Notes: generated by a model not told the origin, from the letters alone. Shown: positions 16,782-26,716, counted from the first letter of the stretch. The stretch: DNA of 64,000 nt from Actinomadura spongiicola (GCF_003432485.1 NZ_QVNQ01000001.1:248001-312000); one strand, 5' to 3'. Made by a program: numbers and translations.

Positions 16782-18238
16782 GTCGCCAACGGGACGTCGG
16801 CGTGGTGGAAGCCGCGCCGACGTCTCCACCGGCTCAGCGCGATCACGTCGTCCGCCCCGTCGAGGACGCCGCCGGACGGGTCGTCCGCTCCGTCCGCCCG
16901 AACGAGGTCGCCGGACGGACGCAGCACGTCCCACACCACCAGCGCGGCCAGCGCCAGGACGGTCACGAACCGCGCGAACAGCGCCAGATGGTAGACGTCC
17001 TCGCTGATCCCACCGTCCGGGGCGTCCAGGCTCAGCACCGCCGACATCGTGCCCGAGAGGTCCTGGCCCGGTGTCTGCGCGGACACCGACAGCAGGAACC
17101 ACCAGATTCCGAAGAAGTAGGCGATCTCGCCGACCTGCCACACCACGAACGCGGGAAGCTTCGGACGGGCCAGGACCGCGAGCGGCAGCAGCCACAACAC
17201 GTACTGCGGCGACCAGACCTTGTTCGGCAGCATGAACGCGACCAGCACAAGGAACATCAGTTGTGGCAGCCGAGGCCGAGTCGGTGCCACGAACGCGAGA
17301 ACCGCGATACCGGCCGCCAGGACGAGGAAAGTCCCCGTGCCGAGCAGATTGAGCGTTTCGGTGTCGGACGTGGCCTTCTCCAGCCCATGGTCTTGCAGGT
17401 AGAAGAAGATGGAGCCCCAGTCGACGCCGCGTTTCTGGCTGAAGGAGTAGAACTCCCTCCAACCGTCCCACGCGAAAATCATCACGGGCAGGTTGACGAG
17501 CAGCCACGCGGCAGCGGTACCGCCGAGCATCCGTCCCATGGCACGCCATTGCCCGGCGCGCACGCACAGCAGAACCAGTGGTCCGAGGAACAGCAGTGGA
17601 TAGAACTTCGCCGCGATCGCGAACCCCAGCAGCGCACCCGCGAGCGTCGGACGGCGCGCCGACCACGCCGCCAGGGCGAGCGCGGTCAACGCCACCGCCA
17701 GCAAGTCCCAGTTGATGTACGCGGTGAGGAGCAAGGCCGGTGACAGCGCCACCATCAGACCGGTCCGCAGCGAACGCCGTCCCGCCGCGTACGCGGTGGC
17801 GAGGACGGCCCCGATCGCGAGGACGATCAGGAACAGCACGGTCACGTTGAAGAACGCCATGCCGCGCCCGTCCACACCGAACGGTTTCACCAGCCACGCC
17901 ACCAGCTGCATGAAGCCACCGCTGAGGACCGGGTATTCGACGTAGTGGATGGTGTCGGAACCGCTGAACGAGTCGAAGTACGGGACTTTGCCGTCGTTCA
18001 ACCCGCGCACGTAGTACAGCGGATAGATGTCGGTGTAGCAGCCGTTCGTCGTCGTCTTGATGAAGTCGAAGTTCGATGACGCGCACGGCTGCTTCTGCAG
18101 CCAGCCCAGCAAACCCACCAGGGCCGTGAGACCGGTCAGCACCGGAATCAGCCGAGCGAACCTGCCCGGACGATCGTTCCCGTCGTCACTGTCGTTTCCG
18201 GCAACGGACTTCCTGAGCCTCTTAGAAGGCGACGCCAT
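16778..18238 (-). CDS. GT87/DUF2029-like polyprenol-dependent mannosyltransferase-type membrane protein
   Basis: About 486 residues if begun at the ATG at 18238 (MASPSKRLRKSVAG); a longer frame reaches 18304 but is Gly-rich. A first hydrophobic helix (LIPVLTGLTALVGLLGWLQ) is followed by TDIYPLYYVRGL and PYFDSF, then about ten membrane segments. The aspartate motif TDIYPLY in the first periplasmic loop and the helix pattern match GT-C fold, GT87-type mannosyltransferases that modify lipoglycans from polyprenyl-phosphate mannose. A DUF2029 gene near the S6 operon is usual in actinobacteria. The start lacks a clear RBS. Confidence 0.75.
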   Translation of the reverse strand: MASPSKRLRKSVAGNDSDDGNDRPGRFARLIPVLTGLTALVGLLGWLQKQPCASSNFDFIKTTTNGCYTDIYPLYYVRGLNDGKVPYFDSFSGSDTIHYVEYPVLSGGFMQLVAWLVKPFGVDGRGMAFFNVTVLFLIVLAIGAVLATAYAAGRRSLRTGLMVALSPALLLTAYINWDLLAVALTALALAAWSARRPTLAGALLGFAIAAKFYPLLFLGPLVLLCVRAGQWRAMGRMLGGTAAAWLLVNLPVMIFAWDGWREFYSFSQKRGVDWGSIFFYLQDHGLEKATSDTETLNLLGTGTFLVLAAGIAVLAFVAPTRPRLPQLMFLVLVAFMLPNKVWSPQYVLWLLPLAVLARPKLPAFVVWQVGEIAYFFGIWWFLLSVSAQTPGQDLSGTMSAVLSLDAPDGGISEDVYHLALFARFVTVLALAALVVWDVLRPSGDLVRADGADDPSGGVLDGADDVIALSRWRRRRGFHHADVPLAT

Positions 18239-18328
18239 GGACAGCAAGACTATTGGTCCATCACACCCACCCCCGCCCGCACGCCCACGAACCGTACCGG
18301 GCACGTAGGCCTCCTCGGACGGACCACA

Positions 18329-18369
18329 CGGAACGGCCCGGAGCCTGCCACAGGCTCCGGGCCGTTCCG
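18329..18369 (-). terminator. Strong terminator after the first PBP gene
   Basis: A perfect 18-bp stem, CGGAACGGCCCGGAGCCT (18329-18346) with its complement at 18352-18369 and a 5-base loop, lies just downstream of the PBP stop at 18404 on the minus strand. Confidence 0.75.
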
Positions 18370-18403
18370 CACTGGCACGTCGGGACGAGATGTCCCGGCC
18401 GTG

Positions 18404-21175
18404 CTAGTTGCCGTTCGGGTCGTTCGGGTCCGGCGGTTCCGTGTCGCGGCACTCGGGATGGTTCTGGTGGGCCGGTTGCGCGCACCACCAGCTCTTGTCG
18501 CCCTTCGGGGGAAGGTCCGGATTGCAGCCGAGCGGCATGCCGAACCGGTCGCACGGCACCTCACCCGGCGACGGCGGCGTCGGCGAGGTCGGCGGAGTCG
18601 GCGTCTGCGACTGACATCCCGGCCCCGGCCTGTCCCGCTCACACCTCGGCGTCTCCGTCGGCTTCGGCGACGCGGTCGTGGTCGGCTTCGGCTCCGCCTT
18701 CGACCATGGGGCGAGCTGGCCGACATTGGCGGGCGGACCGAACTGCGTGATCTGCTTGCCCTCCAGGGCCTTCAGCATGAACCGCTTGAACAGGTCGGCC
18801 GGGACGGTACCACCGTAAACCTGGTCGTAGTTACCGACTCCGATCAGCGACTTGCGGTTTCCGGCCTTGTCCTGCCGCCACATCGCCGACGCCGTCACGA
18901 GCTCCGGGGTGTAGCCGACGAACCAGGCGGACTTGTTCTCGTCCGTCGTACCGGTCTTGCCCGCCACCGGGCGGGCGCCGAGGCTCGCGCGCTGGCCGGT
19001 ACCGGAGGTGACGACCGCCCGCATCGCGGACGTGGCGTCCCGGGCGACACCCGCCGAGAAGACCGCCCGGGGCTTCTCCCAGGGCAGCTTCTCCAGAAGC
19101 TTGCCCTCCTTGTTCGTGACCGGGCCGCCCTTGTTGGTGCTGATCTCGGCGATGACGTGCGCGTCCCGGTGCTTGCCCTCCGCGGCGAACGTCGAGTAGA
19201 CGGACGCCATGGTGACGGGGCTCGCGTCGATGACACCGAGCGGCAGCGAGGTGTACGAGGGGTCGAGGTTCTCCGTCTTCTCCGGGATGCCCATCTTCTT
19301 GGCCATCTCGATGACCTTGGTGAGCTGGACCCGCTGCCCCAACTCGACGTACGACGTGTTGATGGACATCGCCGTCATCTGCTTGAGCGAGTAGACGCCG
19401 TTCTCCGACCGGTTGTCGTTGGTGAACGTCGCGCCGTTGATCGTCCGCTTGTAGGAGCCGTCCATCATCGTCTGGAGGCTGATGCCCTGGTCGAGCGCGG
19501 TGGCCAGCACGATCGGCTTGAACGACGAACCGGGCTGCACCTCTCCCTGGAAGGAGTTGTCGAACTGCTGCCTGCGGTAGTCGGGGCCGCCGTACGCCGC
19601 GATGACCCCGCCCGTCTTCGGGTCGATCGCGGCGAGCCCGAACTTGATCTCCGAGTTGAGCCCGTTCTCCTTGTGGATCTGCTTGACGGCCTTGTTCATG
19701 TAGTTCTGCAGATCCTTGTTGAACGTCGTCTTGATCCGCAGCCCGCCGGTTTCCAGCATCTGGTCGTCGATGCCGAGCCTGTTCAGCTCGGCGATCACGC
19801 GGTCCTGCAGGTAGCCGGTGTTCGGGTCCTCGGGGACGTCGCTCCAGTTCTCCTGGGTCTGCGGGAACTGCGCCGCGGCGCGCTTGCCCGAGTCGAGCCA
19901 GCCCTCCTCGACCATGCCGTCGAGGACGTAGTTCCAGCGGTTGATCAGCGCCTGCTTGGCCGGGTGGGACGCCGGGCCGAAGGTCTTGAAGTACGACGGC
20001 CGCTGGATCAGCGCGGCGAGCATCGCCGCCTCGGACACGTTGACCTCGGTGATGGGCTTGTGGAAGTAGGCGCGGGACGCCGCCTGGATGCCGTACGACC
20101 GGCGCCCGAACGGGACCGTGTTCAGGTACAGCTCAAGGATCTTCGCCTTGTCCATCTCCCGGCCGAGGCGGATGGAGATCAGGATCTCCTTGATCTTACG
20201 GCTGGCCGTCCGGTCACGGCTGAGGCCCGCGTAGTAGTTCCGCGCCATCTGCTGGGTGATCGTCGAGGCGCCCGCGACCTCACCGCCGACGACCGCCCGG
20301 TAGAACGCGCCCGCGATACCGGTCGGGGAGATGCCCGGCTCATGCCAGAAGCCGCGGTGCTCCGCGGCCAGGACCGCGTCCTGCACGTGCTTCGGGACCT
20401 TGCTGAGCGGAATGTCCTCGCGGTGGGTGCCGATGCGGGCGAGCGGCGACCCGTCCGAGAACGTGATCACCGACTCCTGCCGGAGGGCGTCCTGCTGCTT
20501 CTCCGTCGGGATCGGGGTGTTCGCGTACGCGACGATGACCAGCGCCGCCATGCCGAGGATCAGCACGCTGATGACGGCGACGACGACCTTCCAGGACGGC
20601 ACGTACCGCCGCCAGCCGGTCTTCTTCTCCTTGCCGCCGTCCGGGCGCCGGTCGCTCTCGCCCCAGAAGCCGGGGTCTCCGCCCTCCCCGGGACCGCCGC
20701 GTCGCCCCGGACCGCCGGGACCATGCGGCCCACCCGGCCCACCCGGACCACCCGGACCACCAGGTCCACCCGGACCGCCGGGACCCCTGGGGCCACCGGG
20801 CCCGCCGGGTCCACCGGGTCCACCGGGTCCACCGGGTCCACCGGGTCCACCGGGTCCACCGGGGCCCATGGGCGGGCCGGGAGGTCCGCCGGGTGCGCCT
20901 TGCGGGCGGCCCGGACGTCCCGGACGGGCCGGCGGAGCGCTCGGCCCCTGACGCATCGCCGCGGGCGTGCCGCGACGCCGGCCGCCGCCGCCCATCCGTG
21001 CGGGCCCGCCACGTCCGCCCGACCTACCGCCGCCGGGGCGCGGGGTCCGGCCGGGGTCGCCGGACGCTCCGCCCCGCGGCGCACCGGACGGTGATCCCCC
21101 ACCGCCGGAGCGGCGGGCCCCCCTCCGGTCGGGGCCATCTCCGAATTCCGGTCCGTATGGGCTTCGGTTACTCAC
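18404..21175 (-). CDS. Class A penicillin-binding protein (transglycosylase/transpeptidase) with collagen-like N-terminus
   Basis: A 923-residue bifunctional peptidoglycan synthase. Residues 1-190 are cytoplasmic and disordered, including a Gly-Gly-Pro collagen-like run (about 99-163). A membrane anchor (196-218) follows WRRYVPSW. The GT51 domain has [10 protein letters not shown] and [12 protein letters not shown]; the transpeptidase has the catalytic serine in [14 protein letters not shown] for the SxN box, and KTGTT. The C-terminal tail (about 830-923) is Pro/Thr-rich with three Cys pairs. It polymerises and cross-links glycan strands. The GTG start lies in a context (TGATGAGGACGCGTGAGTAA) nearly identical to that of the next PBP gene, which indicates gene duplication. 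Confidence 0.95.
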   Translation of the reverse strand: MSNRSPYGPEFGDGPDRRGARRSGGGGSPSGAPRGGASGDPGRTPRPGGGRSGGRGGPARMGGGGRRRGTPAAMRQGPSAPPARPGRPGRPQGAPGGPPGPPMGPGGPGGPGGPGGPGGPGGPGGPGGPRGPGGPGGPGGPGGPGGPGGPHGPGGPGRRGGPGEGGDPGFWGESDRRPDGGKEKKTGWRRYVPSWKVVVAVISVLILGMAALVIVAYANTPIPTEKQQDALRQESVITFSDGSPLARIGTHREDIPLSKVPKHVQDAVLAAEHRGFWHEPGISPTGIAGAFYRAVVGGEVAGASTITQQMARNYYAGLSRDRTASRKIKEILISIRLGREMDKAKILELYLNTVPFGRRSYGIQAASRAYFHKPITEVNVSEAAMLAALIQRPSYFKTFGPASHPAKQALINRWNYVLDGMVEEGWLDSGKRAAAQFPQTQENWSDVPEDPNTGYLQDRVIAELNRLGIDDQMLETGGLRIKTTFNKDLQNYMNKAVKQIHKENGLNSEIKFGLAAIDPKTGGVIAAYGGPDYRRQQFDNSFQGEVQPGSSFKPIVLATALDQGISLQTMMDGSYKRTINGATFTNDNRSENGVYSLKQMTAMSINTSYVELGQRVQLTKVIEMAKKMGIPEKTENLDPSYTSLPLGVIDASPVTMASVYSTFAAEGKHRDAHVIAEISTNKGGPVTNKEGKLLEKLPWEKPRAVFSAGVARDATSAMRAVVTSGTGQRASLGARPVAGKTGTTDENKSAWFVGYTPELVTASAMWRQDKAGNRKSLIGVGNYDQVYGGTVPADLFKRFMLKALEGKQITQFGPPANVGQLAPWSKAEPKPTTTASPKPTETPRCERDRPGPGCQSQTPTPPTSPTPPSPGEVPCDRFGMPLGCNPDLPPKGDKSWWCAQPAHQNHPECRDTEPPDPNDPNGN
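20690..20890 (-). repeat. Collagen-like Gly-Gly-Pro coding repeat in the first PBP
   Basis: A 9-bp unit (GGTCCACCG and variants) is repeated many times, encoding Gly-Gly-Pro triplets. The exact copies around 20808-20865 suggest slippage-prone DNA. Confidence 0.75.
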
Positions 21176-21402
21176 GCGTCCTCATCAACTGGGGTACGGC
21201 TGTGCGTCGTCAGAGAGTACTGCGCGCCCGGCGGCGCGGGGGCCGGGGATGCAAGCCTGGTAGGGCTTCCGGCCACCTCGCGGGCATGGTCTCGCCCGCT
21301 GACGTGCGGCCACGCATTAAGTCGTACGGGTGTTCGGACATGTGTTGTATTCGTCTCGCCTCGTCGGCACGAGGCGAGTCGGTGGAATTGTTCGGACGGG
21401 AC

Positions 21403-21427
21403 GGCCCCCCGGTTCATTCCGGGGGCC
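21403..21427 (-). terminator. Terminator overlapping the stop of the second PBP gene
   Basis: GGCCCCCCGG-ttcatt-CCGGGGGCC (21403-21427) forms a stem spanning the TGA of the 1326-residue PBP gene on the minus strand. Confidence 0.5.
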
Positions 21428-24400
21428 TTCCCGGCGGCATCAATGGAATGACGTTCGCGGCGTTCGGCCGGTTGAGACCGCGGCCGTCTCCGTCCCGCCG
21501 GAACCGGCAGGCGGGGTGGCCCTGGTGCATGTTGCACCACCACCGCGGCGGCGGGTTGCTCGGCGGCCGGTTCGGGTCGCAGGTGGGGTCGGGGAACGGC
21601 GACTGGCACGGCGGCCTGCCGCCCCCGCCGGGACCGCCGGGGCCGGGTCCGTCGCCGTCGTCCCGGCAGCGCGGGTCGTACTGACCCAGCGGCCCGTCGC
21701 ACCACGGCGGCTTCTTCGGCTTCTTCTCCTCCGGGGGCTTCGCCCACGTCTGGGTGATTCCGCCCCACACGGGCGGCGGGAACTGCTTGGCGTCGATGCC
21801 GCGCAACGCGTCGGACATGTAGGACCGCCAGATGCGGGCGGGAATCGTGCCGCCCTCGACCTGTCCGATCCCCGGCAGGATCACCGACTTCTTCTTCTTG
21901 TCCGGCCCCACCGCGTCGTTGTACAGCGTCACCGCGGTGGAGACCTGCGGCACGTACCCGACGAACCATGTCGCGACGTTGCGGTCGGTCGTCCCGGTCT
22001 TGCCGGCGGCCTGGCGTCCGTCCGGTAGCCGCGCCGCCGTCGCGGTGCCGCCCAGGACGACCTGGCGCATCGCGTAGGTGGCGTCCGCCGCGACCCGCGG
22101 GCTGAACACCTTGCGCTTGACGTACTTCGGCTTGAGCCGCACCGTCTTGTTGTCGGTCTGCTTGACCAGCCGGATCACGTGCGGCTGGTGGTACATGCCG
22201 CCGTTCGCGAACACGGCGTAGCCCGCCGCCTGCTCGATCGGACGGATGTCGTTGACGCCCAGCGCCAGGTTCAGGCAGCAGGCGTGCGGCTTCAGGAGAT
22301 CGGCCGCGATGCCGGCGTCGGTCTCGGTCTTGATGACCTCCTCGATGCCCACCTTGCCCATCAGCTGGATGAACGCGGTGTTCACCGACTCCTCCGTCGC
22401 CGTGATGAGGTTGACCGCCGGGGCCACCTCATGGCTGTTCGGCACCCTCACCCCCGACGCGTCGCCCTCCGGGACGACGTTGCCCTCGGAGTTGATCGGG
22501 ATCCTCGACCGGCCCTCCACCATGCTCTTGAGGCTGTAGTTCTGCTTCAGAGCCGTCGCCAGCACGTACGGCTTCATCGCCGACCCGGCCTGCGCCCTCC
22601 CCTGCCACACGTTGTCGAACGCCTGGTCCAGGTAGTCGGGGCCGCCGTAGAACGCGATGACCTCACCGTTCGCGCTGTTCACCGAGACCAGCCCGACGCG
22701 GATCTTCTTCTGCGCCAGCTTCTTCGGATTGACCTGCGGGACGGTCTTCTCCGCCGCCCGCTTGGCCATCGCCATCCGCTTGCGGTCGAACGTCGTGTAG
22801 ACGCGCAGGCCCTTGGTCGTCAGCTCCTTGTTGTCGATGCCCTGCCTGCGAAGCTCCTCCTTGGCCCGCATCAACATGTAGCCGCGCTGCCCGCCGTAAA
22901 GCTGGTTACCGGTGCCCGCCTCCTTGATCGCGGGCAGCTTGTTCATGTACTTGTCGGCCTCGGCCTGGCTTAGCTTGCCCATCGAGACCATGCCCTTGAG
23001 CGTGTACTGGTACCTCCCGGTCACCCACGCCTGGTTTTCCTTGTCACCCGGGTCACGGTTGGGATTCTGGATGATGCCGCCGAGGAACGCGGCCTGGTCG
23101 GGCTTGAGCTTCCACACGTCCGTCCCGAAGTACTCGCGGGACGCCGCCTGGATGCCGTACGTGTCGCGACCGAAGTAGATGGTGTTCAGGTACAGCTTGA
23201 GGATCTCGTCCTTGGTGTAACGCTCTTCCAGCTTCAGCGAGATGAACAGTTCCTTGAACTTCCGGTTGACGGTCCGGTTGTTCGGGTCGGAGTAGTAGTT
23301 CTTCGCGAGCTGCTGCGTGATCGTGGACCCACCGCCCGACCCGCCGGTCAGGTTCTTCCACACGGCCCGTGTCGTTCCCTTGACCGAGAAGCCGGGGTCG
23401 GTGCGGAAGCTGCGGTTCTCCGCGGCCAGCACGGCGTCCTGGACGATCGGCGGCACCTTGTTCAGCTCGACGCTCTGCCGTTTCTTGCCGATCCGTCCGA
23501 TCTCGCTGCCGTCGGTGTAGTAGAAGATCGAGGCCTGGTCCTCGACGCCGGCCACCGTGGGTTCGGCGGGTGTCGGCGTGTTGGCGTAGGCGACCCAGAT
23601 CAGCGTGACGAACGCCGCGATCCCGAGGCCGCAGACACCGGCCACGACCTTCCAGGACGGCAGGTACTTGCGCCATCCCGTCCCCCGGGAACGCAGGTGA
23701 TCGATGAACGTCTTCGGCGGGCGCTTACCCGTCCCGGGCGGCGTCCCTCCAGGCCCTCCGGGACCTCCAGGCCCGCCGGGGCCTCCGGGGCCTCCGGGCA
23801 CTCCGGGACCGCCGGAGCGATTGGCGGCGCGGGTGCCACGGCCACGGAATCTGGCGGTGACCTTCGATCCGAGATCCTGCCCGACCTTCCCGAGCCCGCC
23901 GAGCTTCTCGCGGACGCCGTTCCCGGCCGTCCCGAATGCCGCGCCACCGGCGGCGTGCCGCCCCGTCCCGCCGACCGCTCGACCCATACCGAACGCACCC
24001 GGCGTCCCACCGGGCACTGGCGCCCCCGGCCCACCCGGGACCCCAGGACCAGGACCGACACCCTGGGGAGGCGCCCCGGGCCCGGCGGGTCCGGAGGCGT
24101 TGCCCAACGCGGAGCCAAAGGGCGCGCCGGGGCCAGGCGTACCGCCGTTCGGCAGGCCAGGGCCGCCGAGCGGAGGCGAGCCCATCGGCCCGCCCGGCGG
24201 ATAAGCCCCACCGGACTCAAAACCACCTGGTCCCATGGGCCCCTGCGGCGTGCCGCCTCCACCGGACACACTGGGAGACAGTGGCGGTTGGGGCGCATCG
24301 AAGGCACCGGGTCCACCCGGCCCGGCAGGCACACTCGGCGTACCGAAAGCCGGTGTACCGAAAGTCGGCGTGTTACCACTCCCCGGTGGAACCGAGCCCA

Positions 24401-25394
24401 TCGGCGCTTCGGCGGGGCCGCTCGGTGCGCTGGGAGGCACACCCGGCGTTCCGAAACCCGGCGTGCTGCCGCCGCTCGGCGGCGCTTCGGCGGCGCCCGG
24501 CCCGTTGGGAGAAACGTTCGGCATACCGAAACCCGGCGTACTGCTACTGCCCGGCGGGACCGAGCCCATCGGCGCTTCGCCAGCACCCGGCCCAGTGGGA
24601 GGCACACCCGGCGTACCAAAAGACGGCGTGCTGCCGCCGCTCGGCGGCATCGCGCCCATCGGCGCGTCGGCGGCGCCCGGTTCGGCGGGGCCAAGGCTGG
24701 GACCACTCGGTCCGCTGGGAGACACACCCGGCGTTCCGAAACCCGGCGTGCTGCTACTGCCCGCCGGGACCGAGCCCATCGGCGCTTCGCCAGCACCCGG
24801 CCCAGTGGGAGGCACACCCGGCGTACCAAAAGACGGCGTGCTGCCGCTCGGCGGAACAGAACCCATCGGCGCTTCGGTGGCGCCCGGCCCGTTGGGAGAA
24901 ACGTTCGGCGTACCGAAAGACGGTGTGCTGCCGGTGCTCGGCGGGGTCGCGCTCATTGGCGCTTCGGCGCCAGGTTCGGTGGGGCCGGTCGGTGTGTTCG
25001 TGCCGCTCGGCTGGTTCGAGAATCTGGGCATGCCCAGTACGTCGGCCGGGTCCGGCTCGTCCGGGGAGTTTGGTGCTCCGCCCGGCGAGGAGGAGTTCAG
25101 CGCGCTCGGGATGCCGTGGCCGCTCGGCGGTCCGGGGGGAAGGGGCGTCCCCGGCGGCGGGGTCGCGCCCATCGGAGAGTTCGGTGGCGCGGGCGGGACG
25201 GCGGGGGTGGGGGCCGTCGGAGGGGAGCCGGGGTCGCCCATGAAGTTCGGTGGCTGGTCCTGCTGCCCGGGCGCACTGTGCTCGCGGGGGGCATCCGGCT
25301 GTCCGGGCTCGCCAGAATCGCCGGGACGGGGGTTGTGCTGCCCGCCCGGCCTCTGCGACCCGGGTTCCGGTCGGGGCTGGCTTGGATTACTCAC
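21414..25394 (-). CDS. Class A penicillin-binding protein with a 580-residue Pro/Gly-rich repeat N-terminus
   Basis: A 1326-residue paralogue of the adjacent PBP. About 580 residues precede the membrane anchor (around 585-607, after WRKYLPSW), roughly ten times the usual cytoplasmic tail. They hold about 30-residue repeats of the type GSTPSFGTPGVPPTGPGAGE (cut here) and then Pro-Gly-Gly runs. The enzyme part is intact: AENRSFRTDPG and GGSTITQQLAKN (GT51), GSAMKP (catalytic Ser and Lys), SVN and KTGTT (transpeptidase). It cross-links peptidoglycan outside the membrane. The start GTGAGTAATCC and preceding TGTTGATGAGGTCGC parallel the other PBP. The two may be regulated or localised differently through the N-termini. 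Confidence 0.95.
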   Translation of the reverse strand: MSNPSQPRPEPGSQRPGGQHNPRPGDSGEPGQPDAPREHSAPGQQDQPPNFMGDPGSPPTAPTPAVPPAPPNSPMGATPPPGTPLPPGPPSGHGIPSALNSSSPGGAPNSPDEPDPADVLGMPRFSNQPSGTNTPTGPTEPGAEAPMSATPPSTGSTPSFGTPNVSPNGPGATEAPMGSVPPSGSTPSFGTPGVPPTGPGAGEAPMGSVPAGSSSTPGFGTPGVSPSGPSGPSLGPAEPGAADAPMGAMPPSGGSTPSFGTPGVPPTGPGAGEAPMGSVPPGSSSTPGFGMPNVSPNGPGAAEAPPSGGSTPGFGTPGVPPSAPSGPAEAPMGSVPPGSGNTPTFGTPAFGTPSVPAGPGGPGAFDAPQPPLSPSVSGGGGTPQGPMGPGGFESGGAYPPGGPMGSPPLGGPGLPNGGTPGPGAPFGSALGNASGPAGPGAPPQGVGPGPGVPGGPGAPVPGGTPGAFGMGRAVGGTGRHAAGGAAFGTAGNGVREKLGGLGKVGQDLGSKVTARFRGRGTRAANRSGGPGVPGGPGGPGGPGGPGGPGGTPPGTGKRPPKTFIDHLRSRGTGWRKYLPSWKVVAGVCGLGIAAFVTLIWVAYANTPTPAEPTVAGVEDQASIFYYTDGSEIGRIGKKRQSVELNKVPPIVQDAVLAAENRSFRTDPGFSVKGTTRAVWKNLTGGSGGGSTITQQLAKNYYSDPNNRTVNRKFKELFISLKLEERYTKDEILKLYLNTIYFGRDTYGIQAASREYFGTDVWKLKPDQAAFLGGIIQNPNRDPGDKENQAWVTGRYQYTLKGMVSMGKLSQAEADKYMNKLPAIKEAGTGNQLYGGQRGYMLMRAKEELRRQGIDNKELTTKGLRVYTTFDRKRMAMAKRAAEKTVPQVNPKKLAQKKIRVGLVSVNSANGEVIAFYGGPDYLDQAFDNVWQGRAQAGSAMKPYVLATALKQNYSLKSMVEGRSRIPINSEGNVVPEGDASGVRVPNSHEVAPAVNLITATEESVNTAFIQLMGKVGIEEVIKTETDAGIAADLLKPHACCLNLALGVNDIRPIEQAAGYAVFANGGMYHQPHVIRLVKQTDNKTVRLKPKYVKRKVFSPRVAADATYAMRQVVLGGTATAARLPDGRQAAGKTGTTDRNVATWFVGYVPQVSTAVTLYNDAVGPDKKKKSVILPGIGQVEGGTIPARIWRSYMSDALRGIDAKQFPPPVWGGITQTWAKPPEEKKPKKPPWCDGPLGQYDPRCRDDGDGPGPGGPGGGGRPPCQSPFPDPTCDPNRPPSNPPPRWWCNMHQGHPACRFRRDGDGRGLNRPNAANVIPLMPPGRPPE
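23730..25000 (-). repeat. Coding tandem repeats in the second PBP
   Basis: Repeats of about 90 bp encode GFGTPGVPP-type units between about 24330 and 24990. A larger unit of about 200 bp is nearly exact at about 24575-24640 and 24775-24840 (shared run GGCACACCCGGCGTACC). A Gly-Pro-rich run at about 23740-23820 encodes the collagen-like part next to the membrane anchor. Confidence 0.7.
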
Positions 25395-25588
25395 GCGACC
25401 TCATCAACAGGGGACAACGGTTGCTGCCGAGGGCCGGGGTCACCCACCGGCTCAGGGCGGCTCGTGCGCCGTCCGAAGAGCGTACTGTGCGGGCTGGTGA
25501 GCGGGGGGAGCATGTGCACGGCGAAGGTGTGTACCGGCTGGTCAACGCCCCGGCCGGACGCTACGGCCGGTGGTTCCTCCTCACTGGT

Positions 25589-25854
25589 CTACCGCTCGGG
25601 GTCCTGCACCCCGCAGCCGAGGACATACGACTTGGCCAGATGCTTCCATGCGCAACTTTGGCATACTTCCGTCACATACACCCTGAATTCTCCGTTTTTG
25701 CGGTCCGACCAGGCGAGTTCGGCGGTGGCCTCCCCGCGTCCGGCGCGGCGGTCCGGCTCGTCCCCGTAGACCCCGGCGACTCGACACGCGTCCGCGCTTC
25801 GCGAGCGCGTACTCGGCGACCAGCTTCGATCCGAAGGTCGCCCGACGCCCGCAT
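25589..25854 (-). pseudogene. Broken DUF5318 family gene
   Basis: The C-terminal half of a DUF5318 protein is readable: VYGDEPDRRAGRGEATAEL, EFRVYVTEVCQSCAWKH and SYVLGCG up to the stop at 25589. An N-terminal piece (LVAEYALAKRG) lies just upstream in another frame. The middle of the family, including the usual C-P-x-C zinc pair and about 60 residues, is missing. So there is a deletion and a frameshift. DUF5318 genes commonly sit next to class A PBP genes in actinobacteria, which supports the assignment. The region between this and the PBP start (25395-25588) holds the PBP promoter; CAGTACGCT is a plausible -10. Confidence 0.6.
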
Positions 25855-25932
25855 ACCCGCAGGGTGAGCCCCCGGACGGCCGGACGAACAGATCGCCACT
25901 TGCCAGGGCGGGCCGGACTACGTATCTTGGCG

Positions 25933-25977
25933 ATGTATCGAGTCGATACATTCACTCGATACATCGGATCGAGACAT
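25933..25977. promoter_or_regulatory. PadR operator array
   Basis: ATGTATCGA-G-TCGATACAT (25933-25951) is a perfect palindrome. The half-site TCGATACAT recurs at 25956 and as TCGAGACAT at 25969, exactly 13 bp apart each time (25943, 25956, 25969). It lies about 25-65 bp upstream of the PadR start. PadR proteins typically bind ATGT-N8-ACAT palindromes, so this is the likely autoregulatory operator and probably also controls ino1. Confidence 0.75.
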
Positions 25978-25999
25978 CCGGCTCTACGGGGGTGGGACG

Positions 26000-26620
26000 A
26001 TGGCGGCCAGGAAGGGCGCGGGCGTGCTGGAGCTCGCCGTGCTCGGCCTGCTGCACGAGTCCCCGATGCACGGGTACGAGCTGCGCAAGCGACTCAACAC
26101 CCTGCTGGGCATGTTCCGCGCCTTCTCGTACGGATCCCTCTACCCGTGCCTCAAGCAGCTCCTCGCCAACGGGCTGATCATCGAGGACCGGCCGGAGGAG
26201 CCGAACACGGCGCTGGCACTGCAGAGCCGCCGGTCGAAGATCGTTTACAAGCTCACCGCGGACGGCAAGGAGCGCCTCCAGCAGCTCCTCACCGAGGCCG
26301 GTCCGGCGGCGTGGGAGGACGAGGGGTTCGGCGTGCACTTCGCCTTCTTCTCCTACACCCGCGCCGACGTCCGGCTGCGAATCCTCGAAGGTCGGCGCAG
26401 CCGGCTGGAGGAACGCCTGGAGAGCGTCCGCGCCGCCCTGGCGCGGACCCGCGAGCGAGTCGACTCCTACACGCTGGAACTGCAGAACCACGGGCTGGAG
26501 TCGGTCGAACGCGAGGTCAGATGGCTCAACGAGCTCATCGGGCGTGAGCGGGCCGAGCAGGAACAGCAAGCCAGAAACGACCAAAGCAAACAGGACAAGC
26601 CTCGGGACAGAGGCCGCTGA
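26000..26620 (+). CDS. PadR family transcriptional regulator
   Basis: A 206-residue protein with an N-terminal PadR winged helix (LELAVLGLLHESPMHGYELRKRL, SYGSLYPCLKQLLANGLI; cut for length) and a long C-terminal helical dimerisation region (RRSRLEERLESVRAALARTR). An effector is unknown. It is followed 96 bp later by inositol-phosphate synthase in the same direction, a pairing conserved in actinobacteria, so it probably controls inositol supply for phosphatidylinositol and mycothiol. It likely represses itself through the half-site array just upstream. Confidence 0.9.
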   Translation: MAARKGAGVLELAVLGLLHESPMHGYELRKRLNTLLGMFRAFSYGSLYPCLKQLLANGLIIEDRPEEPNTALALQSRRSKIVYKLTADGKERLQQLLTEAGPAAWEDEGFGVHFAFFSYTRADVRLRILEGRRSRLEERLESVRAALARTRERVDSYTLELQNHGLESVEREVRWLNELIGRERAEQEQQARNDQSKQDKPRDRGR

Positions 26621-26716
26621 GGGCGGCCCACCCCGGACAGGCGAACCCCACCGCGAAGGTGGCGGTCGCCCTCCGGGCGGGCGAGGATCGCAATCGCAAA
26701 GAGAAGGAGCAACCGG

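Noticed and set aside
20690..20890. Possible CRISPR array or noncoding satellite
   Set aside because: Repeats are 9-bp coding triplet units in the PBP frame, without spacers.
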